64,000 nt of DNA from Myxococcaceae bacterium (GTDB lineage Bacteria; Myxococcota; Myxococcia; Myxococcales; Myxococcaceae), in NCBI GenBank assembly GCA_016793095.1, contig JAEUJQ010000077.1:1-64000 (forward strand), given 5' to 3'. This document shows, in pieces, positions 27,794 through 36,152 of this stretch. The notes beneath the pieces were generated by a model. That model did not search any database and had not been told where the DNA came from. It worked only from the letters and a program-made list of their open reading frames with translations. A program made the translations under genes and the position numbers. Position 1 is the first letter of the stretch; the number at the start of each line of letters is the position of its first letter.

Positions 27794-28831
27794 ATGACGG
27801 GGTGGGTGCTGTGGACGGTGATGGCCATGGCCTCGGGCCAGCGCATCGAGCTGGCGGTGGACTACGTCGCTCCTGACGTCTGCCCACCGCAGGCGCGTTT
27901 CGAGGCTGAGCTCGCTGCCCGCTCGGACCGGCTCCGGGTGACGACCGGCAGCGCGCAGGCGACCGTCACCTTGCGCATCACCGAGCAGAAGAAGCGGTTC
28001 TCTGGCACCTCGAGAGTGCGCACGACGATGAGCGGCGTCACCACGCGCGAGTTCAAGTCGACGCGCTGTGAGACGCTGGTCCAGGCCGCCGCGCTGGCGA
28101 CGTCGCTCCTGCTCGACCCCGAGGGGACTCGCACGGGCGAGGTGACGGTCAGTGCCCTGTTCACCGTCGCCGACGCGGGAGTGCCCGAGCTGCTCGACGC
28201 GGGGGCGGCTGCACCTGAAGCAGACGCGGGGAGGCCGGCGCTCCCCGAGTCCCTGCCCGCTGACGCCGGCGTGGCGACGGCCCCCTCCATGTCGGCCGCC
28301 GTCGGTGCTGATGGTGGAGTCCCGGGTCCGGCTCCCGTGTCCCTCGAGCTCGGAGTGGGTGGCGGCGTTCACTCGGGAATCAGCGGCGCCCTCGATGGCG
28401 TCATGCAGGCGACCGTCGCGCTGCAGTGGAGGCACTTTCGCGTTGCCGTGAGTCCCCTGCTCCTCCCCGGCCGCCGCGTGACGTCGGTGAACGGCGTGAT
28501 GCGCTACCTGGGCGTTGGCGGACGGCTCGACACGCTCGTGTCGCTCCGGGTGGCGTTCCTCCGGCTCGAGGCGGGTGTTCAGTTGACGGTGCTCGGCGTG
28601 CCGCTGTCGGCCCCCGAGGCCGAGGTGCCCGGGCGGGCCGTGGCCTGGGTGGTGGCGCCGGGGCCGTTGGGCCGGGTGGTCTTCGTCGCAGGAGCGCTCC
28701 GTGTCGCAGTCGAAGGCGGCGCAGGCGTATCGCTGCTCGCGAGCCGCAAGGACATCGAAGGCGCCGGAGCGGTCTTCACCATGCCGCGGGTGTTCGCAGT
28801 GCTCGGCGGGCTGGTCGGCTGGGCGTTCTAG
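27794..28831 (+). CDS. Hypothetical envelope protein
   Basis: The 345-aa protein starts MTGWVLWTVMAMASGQ with a short signal-like segment. The N-terminal third (IELAVDYVAPDVCPPQARFEAEL, with VTLRITEQKKRFSGT) resembles the conserved myxobacterial domain that often precedes an outer-membrane-like region. An Asp/Ala-rich middle follows, then a Gly/Val-rich C-terminal part of alternating hydrophobic strands (GVGGGVHSGISGALDG; RFHFRVAVSPLLLPG-type), suggesting a beta-barrel. It ends convergently with the FHA gene, sharing a CTAG. Function unknown. Confidence 0.72.
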   Translation: MTGWVLWTVMAMASGQRIELAVDYVAPDVCPPQARFEAELAARSDRLRVTTGSAQATVTLRITEQKKRFSGTSRVRTTMSGVTTREFKSTRCETLVQAAALATSLLLDPEGTRTGEVTVSALFTVADAGVPELLDAGAAAPEADAGRPALPESLPADAGVATAPSMSAAVGADGGVPGPAPVSLELGVGGGVHSGISGALDGVMQATVALQWRHFRVAVSPLLLPGRRVTSVNGVMRYLGVGGRLDTLVSLRVAFLRLEAGVQLTVLGVPLSAPEAEVPGRAVAWVVAPGPLGRVVFVAGALRVAVEGGAGVSLLASRKDIEGAGAVFTMPRVFAVLGGLVGWAF

Positions 28832-29316
28832 CCCTTGAACCTCGCCGTCAACCCGAGCGCGTCGTCGAAGGTGAGCGTGACGTCGCCCAGGTAGAGCCGG
28901 TCGCGTGCGTGCAGCGTCGCGCGCCCCGCGACGGGCCGGTGGTTGAGCCCGACGAGACGACCGTTGACAGGCTCGACACGCCATTGGCCGTCGATGAAGG
29001 CGATCTCACAGTGGACGCGGGAGACGGTCGCGTCGCTCACCACGCAGTCGTTGTCTGGCGCCCGGCCAACCCGGAACCGGCCACCCTCTCCGAGGTGAAA
29101 ACACAGCGCGTCCGTTTGCGTGGGGGACGTCGGAGGCCCACCTCGCGACGACGCGCCCATCGTCGCCGTGAGCTGCCGCGAGGGCGGCTGCCACGTGCCC
29201 GGCTCCCACACGAGCCAGACCCCCCCGAACCGCTCGCGGAACTGCTCCGCAGACAGGCGCGAGGACTGAATCGCCACGTAGGACAACAGGTAGGAGGGTC
29301 GCACCGGCGGCTCCAC
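28828..29316 (-). CDS. FHA-domain protein
   Basis: About 162 residues from a GTG near 29316 (start uncertain; another GTG at 29325). The C-terminal ~90 residues are a forkhead-associated domain: FRVGRAPDNDCVVSDATVSRVHCEI has the conserved Gly-Arg, Ser and His of the phosphothreonine pocket, then NGRLVGLNHRPV and LYLGDVTLTF. FHA domains bind phosphothreonine peptides made by Ser/Thr kinases. The N-terminal ~60 residues (YLLSYVAIQSSRLSAEQF) match nothing I know. It diverges from the ECF sigma gene, a common myxobacterial arrangement. Confidence 0.82.
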   Translation of the reverse strand: MEPPVRPSYLLSYVAIQSSRLSAEQFRERFGGVWLVWEPGTWQPPSRQLTATMGASSRGGPPTSPTQTDALCFHLGEGGRFRVGRAPDNDCVVSDATVSRVHCEIAFIDGQWRVEPVNGRLVGLNHRPVAGRATLHARDRLYLGDVTLTFDDALGLTARFKG

Positions 29317-29442
29317 TCTGGCCACATCGTGCCGCAAAGTCGAACGGCGTCGACCGGCCGAACAGGCCGCACAGGAAAGAAGTGGTTGCCCCCGACTGGA
29401 CCTCCGCAGACGATTCGCTGATCTCCCCGACCTGCTCCCTGC

Positions 29443-30036
29443 ATGACGTCTCCGACTGACAACCTGGCGGTGAGCGAGGGTGGCCCGTCCACCACGACGC
29501 ATCGCGACTCCGGAACGACTCCGGCGCCGGCGGCCGCTGAACGGGAGCGCCTGGCCGCCATGTTCGAGGCGCACTACGACATCGTCTGGAGAGTGTTGAG
29601 GCGGGTCGGCCTCAGCGACGCCACTGCGGAAGACGGCGCCCAGCAGGTCTTCCTGATCGCGAGCCGGCGCATGGCCGACATCGAGCTGGGGAAGGAGCGA
29701 GCGTTCCTCTGTGCGACGGCCGTCAGGGTCGCAGGCCCCCTGCGCGCCAGGCCGAAGCGCGAGAGCCCCGTCGAAGACGCGCCGGAGCAGGTGGATGACG
29801 CCACGCCCCACGACCTCGTGCAGCGCAAGCAGCAACGCGCCCTGCTCGACCGCCTGCTCGCCCAGCTCGACGAGGACGTGCGCACCGTCGTCGTCCTCGC
29901 CGAGCTCGAGGGCTTGACGAAGCGCGAGGTGGCCGAAGCGCTCGGCATTCCGGAAGGCACTGCGGCGTCACGGCTCCGGCGCGGCCGGGAAGAGCTGGCG
30001 ACGCTCATGCGCCGATGGAAGGAGGGCCAGCGATGA
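29443..30036 (+). CDS. ECF-type sigma-70 factor
   Basis: The 197-aa protein has region 2 (MFEAHYDIVWRVLRRVGL, ATAEDGAQQVFLIASRR) and region 4 (LLAQLDEDVRTVVVLAELEG, TKREVAEALGIPEGTAASRLRR). It directs RNA polymerase to a specific promoter set. It is followed with ATGA overlap by a membrane protein and then a lipoprotein, and its promoter region is shared with the FHA gene. The N-terminal ~30 residues are Ser/Thr/Pro-rich and could be phosphorylated; that is inference from composition only. Confidence 0.92.
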   Translation: MTSPTDNLAVSEGGPSTTTHRDSGTTPAPAAAERERLAAMFEAHYDIVWRVLRRVGLSDATAEDGAQQVFLIASRRMADIELGKERAFLCATAVRVAGPLRARPKRESPVEDAPEQVDDATPHDLVQRKQQRALLDRLLAQLDEDVRTVVVLAELEGLTKREVAEALGIPEGTAASRLRRGREELATLMRRWKEGQR

Positions 30037-30737
30037 ACGACGAGCTGCCGCCGCTCGGCCCCGAGCTCGAAGGCCTCTTCGCAGCGGCCCGCGAGGACTT
30101 GCCCCCGGCCGCCGCGAAGGCGAGCGCACGGGCGACGCTGGGCCTGCCTGCTCCGGTCGCGTCACCAGCGGCTCCCGCACCGCCCACGACCGGGACCGCG
30201 GCGGGCGCGACGTCCGCGGGTGCCGGCGCGACCGCCGTGAAGGGCCTGCTGGTGCTCGGCCTGGCGGGCGCGGCCGCGGTGGTCGGCTATCGCGTCGGCG
30301 ACAGCCGCGCCCGGGAAGAGCTCGCGGCGTTGCCTCCCCGAACCGTCGTGGTCGAGAAGGTGGTCGAGAAGGTCGTCGAGAAGGTCGTCCAGCTCCCCGC
30401 GGCCGAGCCGGTGGACGCTGGCCCGGTGAGAGCGGTGACCCGGCCCGCCGAGAGGGTGATTGACGCCGACGACCTGACCGCCGAGCTCGGACTCCTCGAC
30501 GCGGCCCGCAAGGCCCTGGCCGCGAAGGACAGCGCGCAGGCCCTCTCGGCGCTCGCGAAGTACGAGGCGGCGTTCCCGCGCGGCTCGATGAGGTCCGACG
30601 CGCAGCTGCTCCGCCTGGAGGCGCTGCTCCTCGCTGGCAGACGGAGTGCGGCGGAGGCGCTCGGGAAGGAGCTGACGTCGAGGACCGACTCCGAGCTCGT
30701 GCGCGAGCGTGTGCGGAGGTTGCTCGATGCGCGCTGA
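30033..30737 (+). CDS. Single-pass membrane protein downstream of ECF sigma (putative anti-sigma/regulatory partner)
   Basis: The 234-aa protein starts at the ATG overlapping the sigma stop codon. The N-terminal cytoplasmic part is ~70 residues and Pro/Ala-rich. A TM helix follows (AVKGLLVLGLAGAAAVVGY, about residues 70-90), then a triplicated VVEKVVEKVVEKVV heptad-like coil and a C-terminal periplasmic helical region (DLTAELGLLDAARKALAA, LSALAKYEAAFP) resembling tetratricopeptide-like helices. The position fits a membrane-bound sigma regulator, although no zinc-binding ZAS motif is seen. Function inferred from context. Confidence 0.75.
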   Translation: MNDELPPLGPELEGLFAAAREDLPPAAAKASARATLGLPAPVASPAAPAPPTTGTAAGATSAGAGATAVKGLLVLGLAGAAAVVGYRVGDSRAREELAALPPRTVVVEKVVEKVVEKVVQLPAAEPVDAGPVRAVTRPAERVIDADDLTAELGLLDAARKALAAKDSAQALSALAKYEAAFPRGSMRSDAQLLRLEALLLAGRRSAAEALGKELTSRTDSELVRERVRRLLDAR

Positions 30738-31857
30738 GGTGATGGCAGTCGTCGCGCTGCTGAGCACCTCGGGCTGCGCTGACGTCCTCGTCATTCAATA
30801 CGTCGGCGCCGAGCGGCTCCTCACCATCACGACCGCGACCGCTGTGGCCGATGGCCGTTGGCGCCAGGCCGGCTTCCGGGTCGCCGAGGCCGATACCAGT
30901 GACGAGGCGCGGCTCTGGTATGGCACGACGGCAGGTGACGGCTCGCTGCCGGCCATCGTCACGCTTCCGAGGGATGAGGGGAGCGCGATCCGGAGCAGCG
31001 CCGTGCTCGGCGACTCGTGGGTCCTCGCGGGGCATGTGACTGCCAACGGGAAACGCGTCGCGTGGGTCCGCGCGCTCGACGAGGCCAACGACGAGCGGTG
31101 GACGACGACGCTGCCCTCGCCCGACGGCTTGTCCACCGAGGCGACGGCCCTCGCCGCGACGAACGAAGGGACGCTCATCGTCGCAGGGCTCGAGCAGGTG
31201 AGCGCGTCGGTGCAGGAAGGGTGGGTCGCGCTGCTCGACGCGCAGGGCCAGGTGCGCTGGCGGCACGGGTTCCGTAGCGGGTTCCAGATGCAGGCGCGTG
31301 GCTTCGTGCCGCTGTCGGTGATGACGCAGGACGGTCCCCCGTCGGCGTCGCGACGACAGGTGTGGCTTGCCGGCCGGCGCCTCATCCCGGGAGGGGACAG
31401 TCGGGGCTACGCGTTGCAGCTCACGCTCGACGGCGAGCTGTGGGACTCGGAGCCGTTCGGCGTGACCGGGAGCGACTCCCGAGGCGTCGTCGCGGCCGGC
31501 AACGTGGGCCTGGTGCTCTGTACGTCGCGGGACGGGGCGGTCGAGCTCGGGTGGACGTCTGGCGGTGCAGTCTCGGGAGCAGCTACCACCGAGGTCCGTG
31601 CCGACGCCTTCGCGCTCTCCGGCTGTGTGGGCACCCCGTCGAGGGTGTCGGTGTTCGGCGAGACGCAGCGCGACGGCGCCCCGGTACCGACCGTCATCAC
31701 CGTGGACCGGCCATCCCGTGCCGTCGTGGAGGTCCAGGAGTGGACGACTGCTCGCGGAGCCAGCGTCTTCGGCGGCGCCGTCGATGGCGACGGCGCGCTG
31801 CAGTTGCTCGGCCGTACCCAGAGGCCGCTGCGTCGGTGGTCTGCCCGCGCCCCTTGA
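30727..31857 (+). CDS. Hypothetical lipoprotein (beta-propeller-like)
   Basis: The 376-aa protein starts at an ATG that overlaps the previous gene by 11 bp. The leader MRAEVMAVVALLSTSGC is lipoprotein-like. The mature part contains repeated beta-strand blocks with pattern SWVLAGHVTANGKRVAWVRALD, GWVALLDAQGQVRWRHG and ALQLTLDGELWDSEPFG, consistent with a six- or seven-bladed propeller such as the PQQ or delta-60 type. Last gene of the three-gene sigma unit, so probably the extracytoplasmic sensor or a sigma-controlled envelope protein. No catalytic residues recognised. Confidence 0.7.
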   Translation: MRAEVMAVVALLSTSGCADVLVIQYVGAERLLTITTATAVADGRWRQAGFRVAEADTSDEARLWYGTTAGDGSLPAIVTLPRDEGSAIRSSAVLGDSWVLAGHVTANGKRVAWVRALDEANDERWTTTLPSPDGLSTEATALAATNEGTLIVAGLEQVSASVQEGWVALLDAQGQVRWRHGFRSGFQMQARGFVPLSVMTQDGPPSASRRQVWLAGRRLIPGGDSRGYALQLTLDGELWDSEPFGVTGSDSRGVVAAGNVGLVLCTSRDGAVELGWTSGGAVSGAATTEVRADAFALSGCVGTPSRVSVFGETQRDGAPVPTVITVDRPSRAVVEVQEWTTARGASVFGGAVDGDGALQLLGRTQRPLRRWSARAP

Positions 31858-31917
31858 GCGGTCGGGTTTCCCGGTTCGACTGCGCCTTCGTTCGGCCTGC
31901 GCTCCTCGGCCTCAGGT

Positions 31918-31940
31918 GACGAGGTGACGAAGGCCTCGTC
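31918..31940. terminator. Weak hairpin between convergent genes
   Basis: GACGAGG pairs with CCTCGTC across a 9-nt loop between the lipoprotein end and the TIGR02996 gene. No U-run, so only a possible terminator. Confidence 0.3.
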
Positions 31941-31967
31941 GACTCCGCCCTCACTCGCGGCTCCGTC

Positions 31968-33596
31968 TCACGGGACCGGTGCGTCTGAGCGAGGCACCCA
32001 GTCGAGGCGCTGCTCGCGTCGCAGGGCGTCGAGCCGCGAGGACACCCGGTCGTAGCGCTCGCCCCACGAGGGTGACGGCGTGACGACCCCCACGACCTGA
32101 GGCAGGAAGCGGCGAACGATCGGGGCGATGTCGTCGCTGCCGAACCACCCGTGCAACGCCGGCAGCACATCGAGCACCCACGGCAGCGCGGGCGTCGCGC
32201 GGTGGAACACGAGGCGCACCTGGAAGTTGAGCTGCGCGAGCGTCAGCTTCGGCCACCCCTTCAGCGCCTCGAGGAGCGCAGGCGACTGGAGCCCATTCAA
32301 GGTGAACCGCTCCAGGCGCCCGAAGACGGGCAGCGCCGACGAGAGCAGGCGGTGAAGCCGCTCCTCCGTCCCCGACGCGGCGTTCACCGTCACGGCGGCG
32401 AGGCAGGGCACGAGCTGAGGCTCGAGGCGGGGAAGGGTGAGCCATGCGTCGGACGCCAGGCCGAGCGCGGTGAGTCGCCTGAAGGGCCACTTGCGGGCCA
32501 GGACTTCGGGGAACTCACGCTCGCTCAGGACGTGGAGCGACTCGAGCCCCCGCAGCTCCGTCTGGCGAAGGAAGCCCCCGTCCACCGAGTCGCTGCGGTC
32601 GAGGCGGGTGAGGGTGTTCCAGGCGGGGTGGCCGACGAGCGCGTCGCGCTGGCGCGAGGTGAGGAAGACGACCCTCGCGGCAGACAGGAAGCCGCGAGAG
32701 AAGACCTCGGACCGTCGCTCGATGGCCGGCTCGAGCGGCCCCAGCCACGCGCGCCCGTGGGTGCGCACCAGCTCTCGTTCCCGTCGCAGCTCCTTCCCGG
32801 TCCGACGGGGCTTCAGCTGCAGCACCAGCAGCTCGGCGCGCGGGTCGCCCTGCTCCTGCAGCCAGTCGGAGTAGACGAGGCGTGGCGTGTCGTCCTCCGG
32901 GCGCTCGTAGATGACATGCAGCAGCTCGGCCTCGCTCCCGGCGCGCCGGGGACGGGAAGCGTCGCGCAGCAGCACGTCCGCCGGCGGCAGCGGCTGCGAG
33001 AGCGCGCGCGCCACCGCGGCCGCGAGCGACGCCACCTCCCCGAGCTCCTCGCCGCTCGGCTGCTCGTCGGGCAGCAGCGCGAGCACCTGACGCGCGAGCG
33101 GGTGCACCTGCTCGGTGACGAGGAAGCGCGGGTCAGCGATGGACAGGCGCCGCTCGAGCGGCCGGCGCACCCGCCCGTCCTTCGCGCGACCGAGCTGGGA
33201 GAACAGCAGCGTCCACCTTGCAGAGCCGATGCCCCCAGCCGTCGGCAGCTCCTCGACGAAGGCCGCGAACGCCTTCGACACCCGCGGGTCGTCGAGCTGT
33301 GCGAGCCGCTCGATGCGCTGGCCCACGGCGACCCATGGCGGCGTCGCGAAGCACGCGAGCAGCCGGCCCACGTCCACGTCGCGCCGCTCGTTCGCGAGGT
33401 CGAGCCAGAGGCCCTGCAGGCCCTTGCGCGTGCGCCCCTCCAGCCGGGGGAGGGCGCGCGTCAGCCCGTCACTCAGGGTGTCGATGACGTTGGCCAGTGC
33501 GCTGAGCCGCCGCGAGCGCCAGGCGTCCAGCAGCCCCTCGAGCGCCGCCGCGGGCCGCCCCTCCTCGAGCAAACGCCTGGGACCTTCGAGCCACAC
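31968..33596 (-). CDS. TIGR02996-domain protein (repeat-companion domain)
   Basis: About 542 residues from the GTG at 33596; an upstream ATG at 33665 would add 23 residues not typical of the family. The core motif YERPEDDTPRLVYSDWLQEQ followed by GDPRAELLVLQL is the TIGR02996 domain of myxobacteria and planctomycetes. The C-terminal half is Leu-rich with LRR-like stretches (FGRLERFTLNGLQSPALLEAL, GWPKLTLAQLNF). No signal peptide, so cytoplasmic. Function unknown. The N-terminal helical region (RRLLEEGRPAAALEGLLDAW) may be a protein-interaction module. Confidence 0.82.
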   Translation of the reverse strand: MWLEGPRRLLEEGRPAAALEGLLDAWRSRRLSALANVIDTLSDGLTRALPRLEGRTRKGLQGLWLDLANERRDVDVGRLLACFATPPWVAVGQRIERLAQLDDPRVSKAFAAFVEELPTAGGIGSARWTLLFSQLGRAKDGRVRRPLERRLSIADPRFLVTEQVHPLARQVLALLPDEQPSGEELGEVASLAAAVARALSQPLPPADVLLRDASRPRRAGSEAELLHVIYERPEDDTPRLVYSDWLQEQGDPRAELLVLQLKPRRTGKELRRERELVRTHGRAWLGPLEPAIERRSEVFSRGFLSAARVVFLTSRQRDALVGHPAWNTLTRLDRSDSVDGGFLRQTELRGLESLHVLSEREFPEVLARKWPFRRLTALGLASDAWLTLPRLEPQLVPCLAAVTVNAASGTEERLHRLLSSALPVFGRLERFTLNGLQSPALLEALKGWPKLTLAQLNFQVRLVFHRATPALPWVLDVLPALHGWFGSDDIAPIVRRFLPQVVGVVTPSPSWGERYDRVSSRLDALRREQRLDWVPRSDAPVP

Positions 33597-33949
33597 TCCC
33601 TGAACGCTACTACCCCGGTTGAATCGGGGCTCAGCGCTGGCGAAGCGGCTCGCGGGCGGCCTCATGCCCGTCGGGCCAGGGCGAGCGCGCCAGGACTCAG
33701 TCGCCTGTCACCGGCGCGAACTGATGGCGTCGGGCGGCGACCCGGTCGGCTCGCACAGTCGATTCAGGTGGATCAGCTCCAGCCACCCGCTCGGCGGGCT
33801 CACGCGGTGGCCTGATCAGCCGAACGAGGCTTCCTGCGCTTTGAGGTGGGAGGGGGGCTGACATGGCCGGGCATTCCATGTATTCAGCCTCCGCCCGGCT
33901 TCTCCGGGCACGACCGCAATGAATGCGGCCGGAACACTGAAAGCAGACG
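33597..33949. other. 353-bp intergenic region upstream of the cold-shock gene
   Basis: No gene recognised. It holds the untranslated leader of the cold-shock gene and near its 3' end two hairpins (33893-33909 and 33914-33928). The left half contains short G/C-rich stretches and a TGATCAGC; no tRNA or conserved element was recognised. Confidence 0.6.
33893..33928 (+). promoter_or_regulatory. Two consecutive leader hairpins upstream of the cold-shock ATG
   Basis: GCCCGG-CTTCT-CCGGGC (33893-33909) and CCGCA-ATGAA-TGCGG (33914-33928) lie 21-57 bp before the cold-shock start at 33950. Cold-shock leaders often refold with temperature, so this is a candidate RNA switch; not tested. Confidence 0.4.
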
Positions 33950-34153
33950 ATGGCAACTGGTACCGTGAAGTGGTTCAACGATGCGAAGGGCTTTGGTTTC
34001 ATCGCGCAGGACGGCGGCGGCGAGGACGTTTTCTGCCACCACACTGCGATTCAGACCCAGGGCTTCCGCACCCTGCAGGAGGGTCAGAAGGTCGAGTTCG
34101 ACGTCGCCAAGGGTCCGAAGGGCCTCCAAGCGCAGAACGTCCGCCCGGTCTGA
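33950..34153 (+). CDS. Cold-shock protein (CspA family)
   Basis: The 67-aa OB-fold protein begins [18 protein letters not shown], with RNP1 (KGFGFI) and an RNP2-like DVFCHHTAI in which the usual third residue Val is Cys. Binds single-stranded RNA/DNA and melts RNA structure at low temperature. No strong Shine-Dalgarno sequence precedes the ATG, and two leader hairpins lie upstream, suggesting post-transcriptional control. A strong terminator follows. Confidence 0.95.
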   Translation: MATGTVKWFNDAKGFGFIAQDGGGEDVFCHHTAIQTQGFRTLQEGQKVEFDVAKGPKGLQAQNVRPV

Positions 34154-34195
34154 GCCTCGTTGACGCCACGCCGGCCTGAGTTGCCGGTGTGAACG

Positions 34196-34237
34196 AACGG
34201 TCCGTCACCTCTCGGGGAGACGGGCCGTTTCTCTTTT
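34196..34237 (+). terminator. Intrinsic terminator after the cold-shock gene
   Basis: Eleven-base stem AACGGTCCGTC / GACGGGCCGTT (one G-T wobble) with a 12-nt loop, followed by TCTCTTTT. A clear rho-independent terminator. Confidence 0.85.
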
Positions 34238-34376
34238 CCGGTGGTCGCTTCGACCGCGCAGGTGACCGCCGTCGTTGGGCTTTCCGGAAATCGACGAGAC
34301 GGTGTCACGAGCCGCGGCGCCTGCGGATTCTCGGGGCACACGCGACCCCGTCGGGTCGCCCGCACGGAGGCTCACC

Positions 34377-35219
34377 ATGGACGTCGTCACCATCGCCCGG
34401 CAGTCGCTTCGCACCGCGTGGCAGCACCGCGCGCTGTGGCTCTTCGGGTTCTTCATCGCAGCCTCGGGCGGAGGAGGCGGTGGTGGTGGGACCGCCCCAC
34501 GCGGGTCGAACCTGTCTTCTGGCGCGCTGCCGGGCTGGCTTCTGCCCGCGCTCGTCGTCGCGGCGCTGCTCGGCCTGGCCGCCCTCGTGATGCACGTCGT
34601 CAGCGAGGGTGCGCTCATCGCGGGCGTGCAGTCTGCGTCGCAGGGCGGCACCCCCACCGTGCGGTCGGGTCTGCGGGCGGGGCTCGCGCACTTCGGCGTC
34701 GTGTTCCGGCTGAAGCTGCTGGCGCTCGTCGCGCTCGTCGCCATGGCGGGCGTGGTGCTGCTGCCCGTCGGGCTCGGCGTCGCGGCGCTGGTGCCGCTGT
34801 GGGCGGGGGCGCTGGGCTCGGCCGTGGCGGCGCTGGCGCTGCTGCCTGCGGCGCTCACCGGCTACCTGGTGCTCGAGGTGGCGCTGCGGGTCGCGGTGTT
34901 GGAGCAGCAGGGCGCGGTGGACGCCGTCGGGACGGCGACGCGGTACCTGTCCGGCCGTCTGCTCGACTCGCTGCAGCTGCTCGTCGTGGCCTTCGTCGGC
35001 CAGGCGGGGGTGGGGCTGCTGGGCGTGCTGGCGCTCGTGCCTGGCGCCCTCGTCGGCGGGCTCGTCTGGCTGCTGACGCACTCGCTCCTGGCGGCTGGCG
35101 TCGCGCTCGCCGTGGTGGCCGCGCCGCTGCTCATCCCCGTCATCGGCTTCGCAGGCGCCTTCCGCAGCACCGTCTGGACGACGGGCTTTCTCGCGAGCCG
35201 GGCCGTCGAGCGCGGCTGA
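34377..35219 (+). CDS. Multi-pass integral membrane protein, hypothetical
   Basis: The 280-aa protein starts at the ATG at 34377 preceded by GGAGG. It opens MDVVTIARQSLRTAWQHRALW and has about five hydrophobic segments (LWLFGFFIAASGG; LLPALVVAALLGLAALVM; LLALVALVAMAGVVLL; ALVPGALVGGLVWLL; ALAVVAAPLLIPVIGF). This layout resembles the DUF7544/DUF4013-type membrane proteins often encoded beside regulators. A run of Gly near residue 25 is unusual. The stop codon overlaps the ATG of the sigma gene, so the two are translationally coupled. Confidence 0.75.
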   Translation: MDVVTIARQSLRTAWQHRALWLFGFFIAASGGGGGGGGTAPRGSNLSSGALPGWLLPALVVAALLGLAALVMHVVSEGALIAGVQSASQGGTPTVRSGLRAGLAHFGVVFRLKLLALVALVAMAGVVLLPVGLGVAALVPLWAGALGSAVAALALLPAALTGYLVLEVALRVAVLEQQGAVDAVGTATRYLSGRLLDSLQLLVVAFVGQAGVGLLGVLALVPGALVGGLVWLLTHSLLAAGVALAVVAAPLLIPVIGFAGAFRSTVWTTGFLASRAVERG

Positions 35220-35818
35220 TGTTCTTCGTCTTCGCCACGCTCCTGGGTGGTGAGGCCGGCCCGGTGGACGAGGCCGAGGTCCAGCAGCTCCTCGTGGCCG
35301 CGCGGGTGGGAAACCCTCGCGCGGCCCGGCGGCTCTACGCGCTGCACGTGACGAGGCTGTACCGCGCGCTGCGGCCGCTCTGTGGCTCCGACGCCGACGC
35401 CGAGGACGCGGTGCAGGCCGCCTTCGTCGATGCCCTCTCCCACCTGTCGCGCTACCACCCACGTGAAGGGCGCCGCTTCCTGTCCTGGCTGGTGACGCTG
35501 GGGCTCAACCGCGCGCGCAAACAGCACGGCGCCTCGAGCCGGTCGCCTGCGACGGAAGCCGCGGCGCTCACCGCCCTGAGAGACCGTGACGCTGCGCACC
35601 CCGAGGACGTGCTGGTGCGCCGTCGGGCGCTGCTCGACGCGCTCGCGAAGCTGCCGTCTCGGGAGCGCGAGGTGGTGAGCCTCTTCTACGGCGCCGAGCT
35701 GACGGCCGACGAGGTGGCGACGCTGACGGGCCTGTCACCGTCGAACGTGCGCAAGGTCTGCGAGCGGCAGCGCGCGGTGCTGCTGGGCCTGCTCGGCGAG
35801 GAGGAGCCCCATGAGTGA
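35219..35818 (+). CDS. ECF-type sigma-70 factor
   Basis: The 199-aa protein has region 2 (RLYALHVTRLYRALRPLCG, ADAEDAVQAAFVDAL) and region 4 (LAKLPSREREVVSLFYGAEL, TADEVATLTGLSPSNVRKV), with an ERQRAVL tail. It starts at the TGATG overlap with the membrane protein. The end, GLLGEEEPHE-stop, forms the first copy of the repeated SD-ATG element that follows. The partner regulator downstream seems broken, so the sigma factor may be unregulated, or kept by another anti-sigma. Confidence 0.9.
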   Translation: MFFVFATLLGGEAGPVDEAEVQQLLVAARVGNPRAARRLYALHVTRLYRALRPLCGSDADAEDAVQAAFVDALSHLSRYHPREGRRFLSWLVTLGLNRARKQHGASSRSPATEAAALTALRDRDAAHPEDVLVRRRALLDALAKLPSREREVVSLFYGAELTADEVATLTGLSPSNVRKVCERQRAVLLGLLGEEEPHE

Positions 35819-36152
35819 CGGCGCCAGTCCACCCGTTCCCATTCGTTCGCGGCACCTCGCGAGTTGCCGGCCTCGACGACGCAGGAGCGAGGAGGAGCCC
35901 CATGAGCCCAGTCCACCCGTTGAACGAAGCCGTTCGTCGGCACCGCGACGGAGTTGCCGGCCTCGACGACGCTGGATGGAGGAGGAGTCCCATGAGCCCA
36001 GTCCACCCGTTTTCGAGCCCGTTCGGCGGCACCGCGACGGAGTTGCCTCGACGACGCAGGAGCGAGGAGGCGTCCCATGAGACGGAGCGCCAGTCGGTCG
36101 GCAGCGCGATGGAGTCGCCGGCCTCGAAGACGCTGGAGCGCGGAGCGGCGAC
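35811..36152 (+). repeat. Degenerate tandem repeat (four units of 76-91 bp), each with a Shine-Dalgarno and ATG
   Basis: Units begin at ATGs at 35811, 35902, 35992 and 36077 (spacings 91, 90, 85), with the next gene's ATG at 36153 after a further 76 bp. Each unit contains a CAGTCCACCCGTT-like block, GAGTTGCCGGCCTCGACGACGC, then GGAGCGAGGAGGAGCCCC directly before the next ATG. The third unit lacks three bases, and the fourth is the most diverged. Peptides from these ATGs are short and resemble no family, so the repeat is an untranslated or pseudo-coding reiteration of a translation-start region. Confidence 0.75.

Noticed and set aside
35811..36080. Possible 89-residue protein MSDGASPP...
   Set aside because: It is made of the tandem repeat itself, has no domain, and parallel copies occur in other frames.
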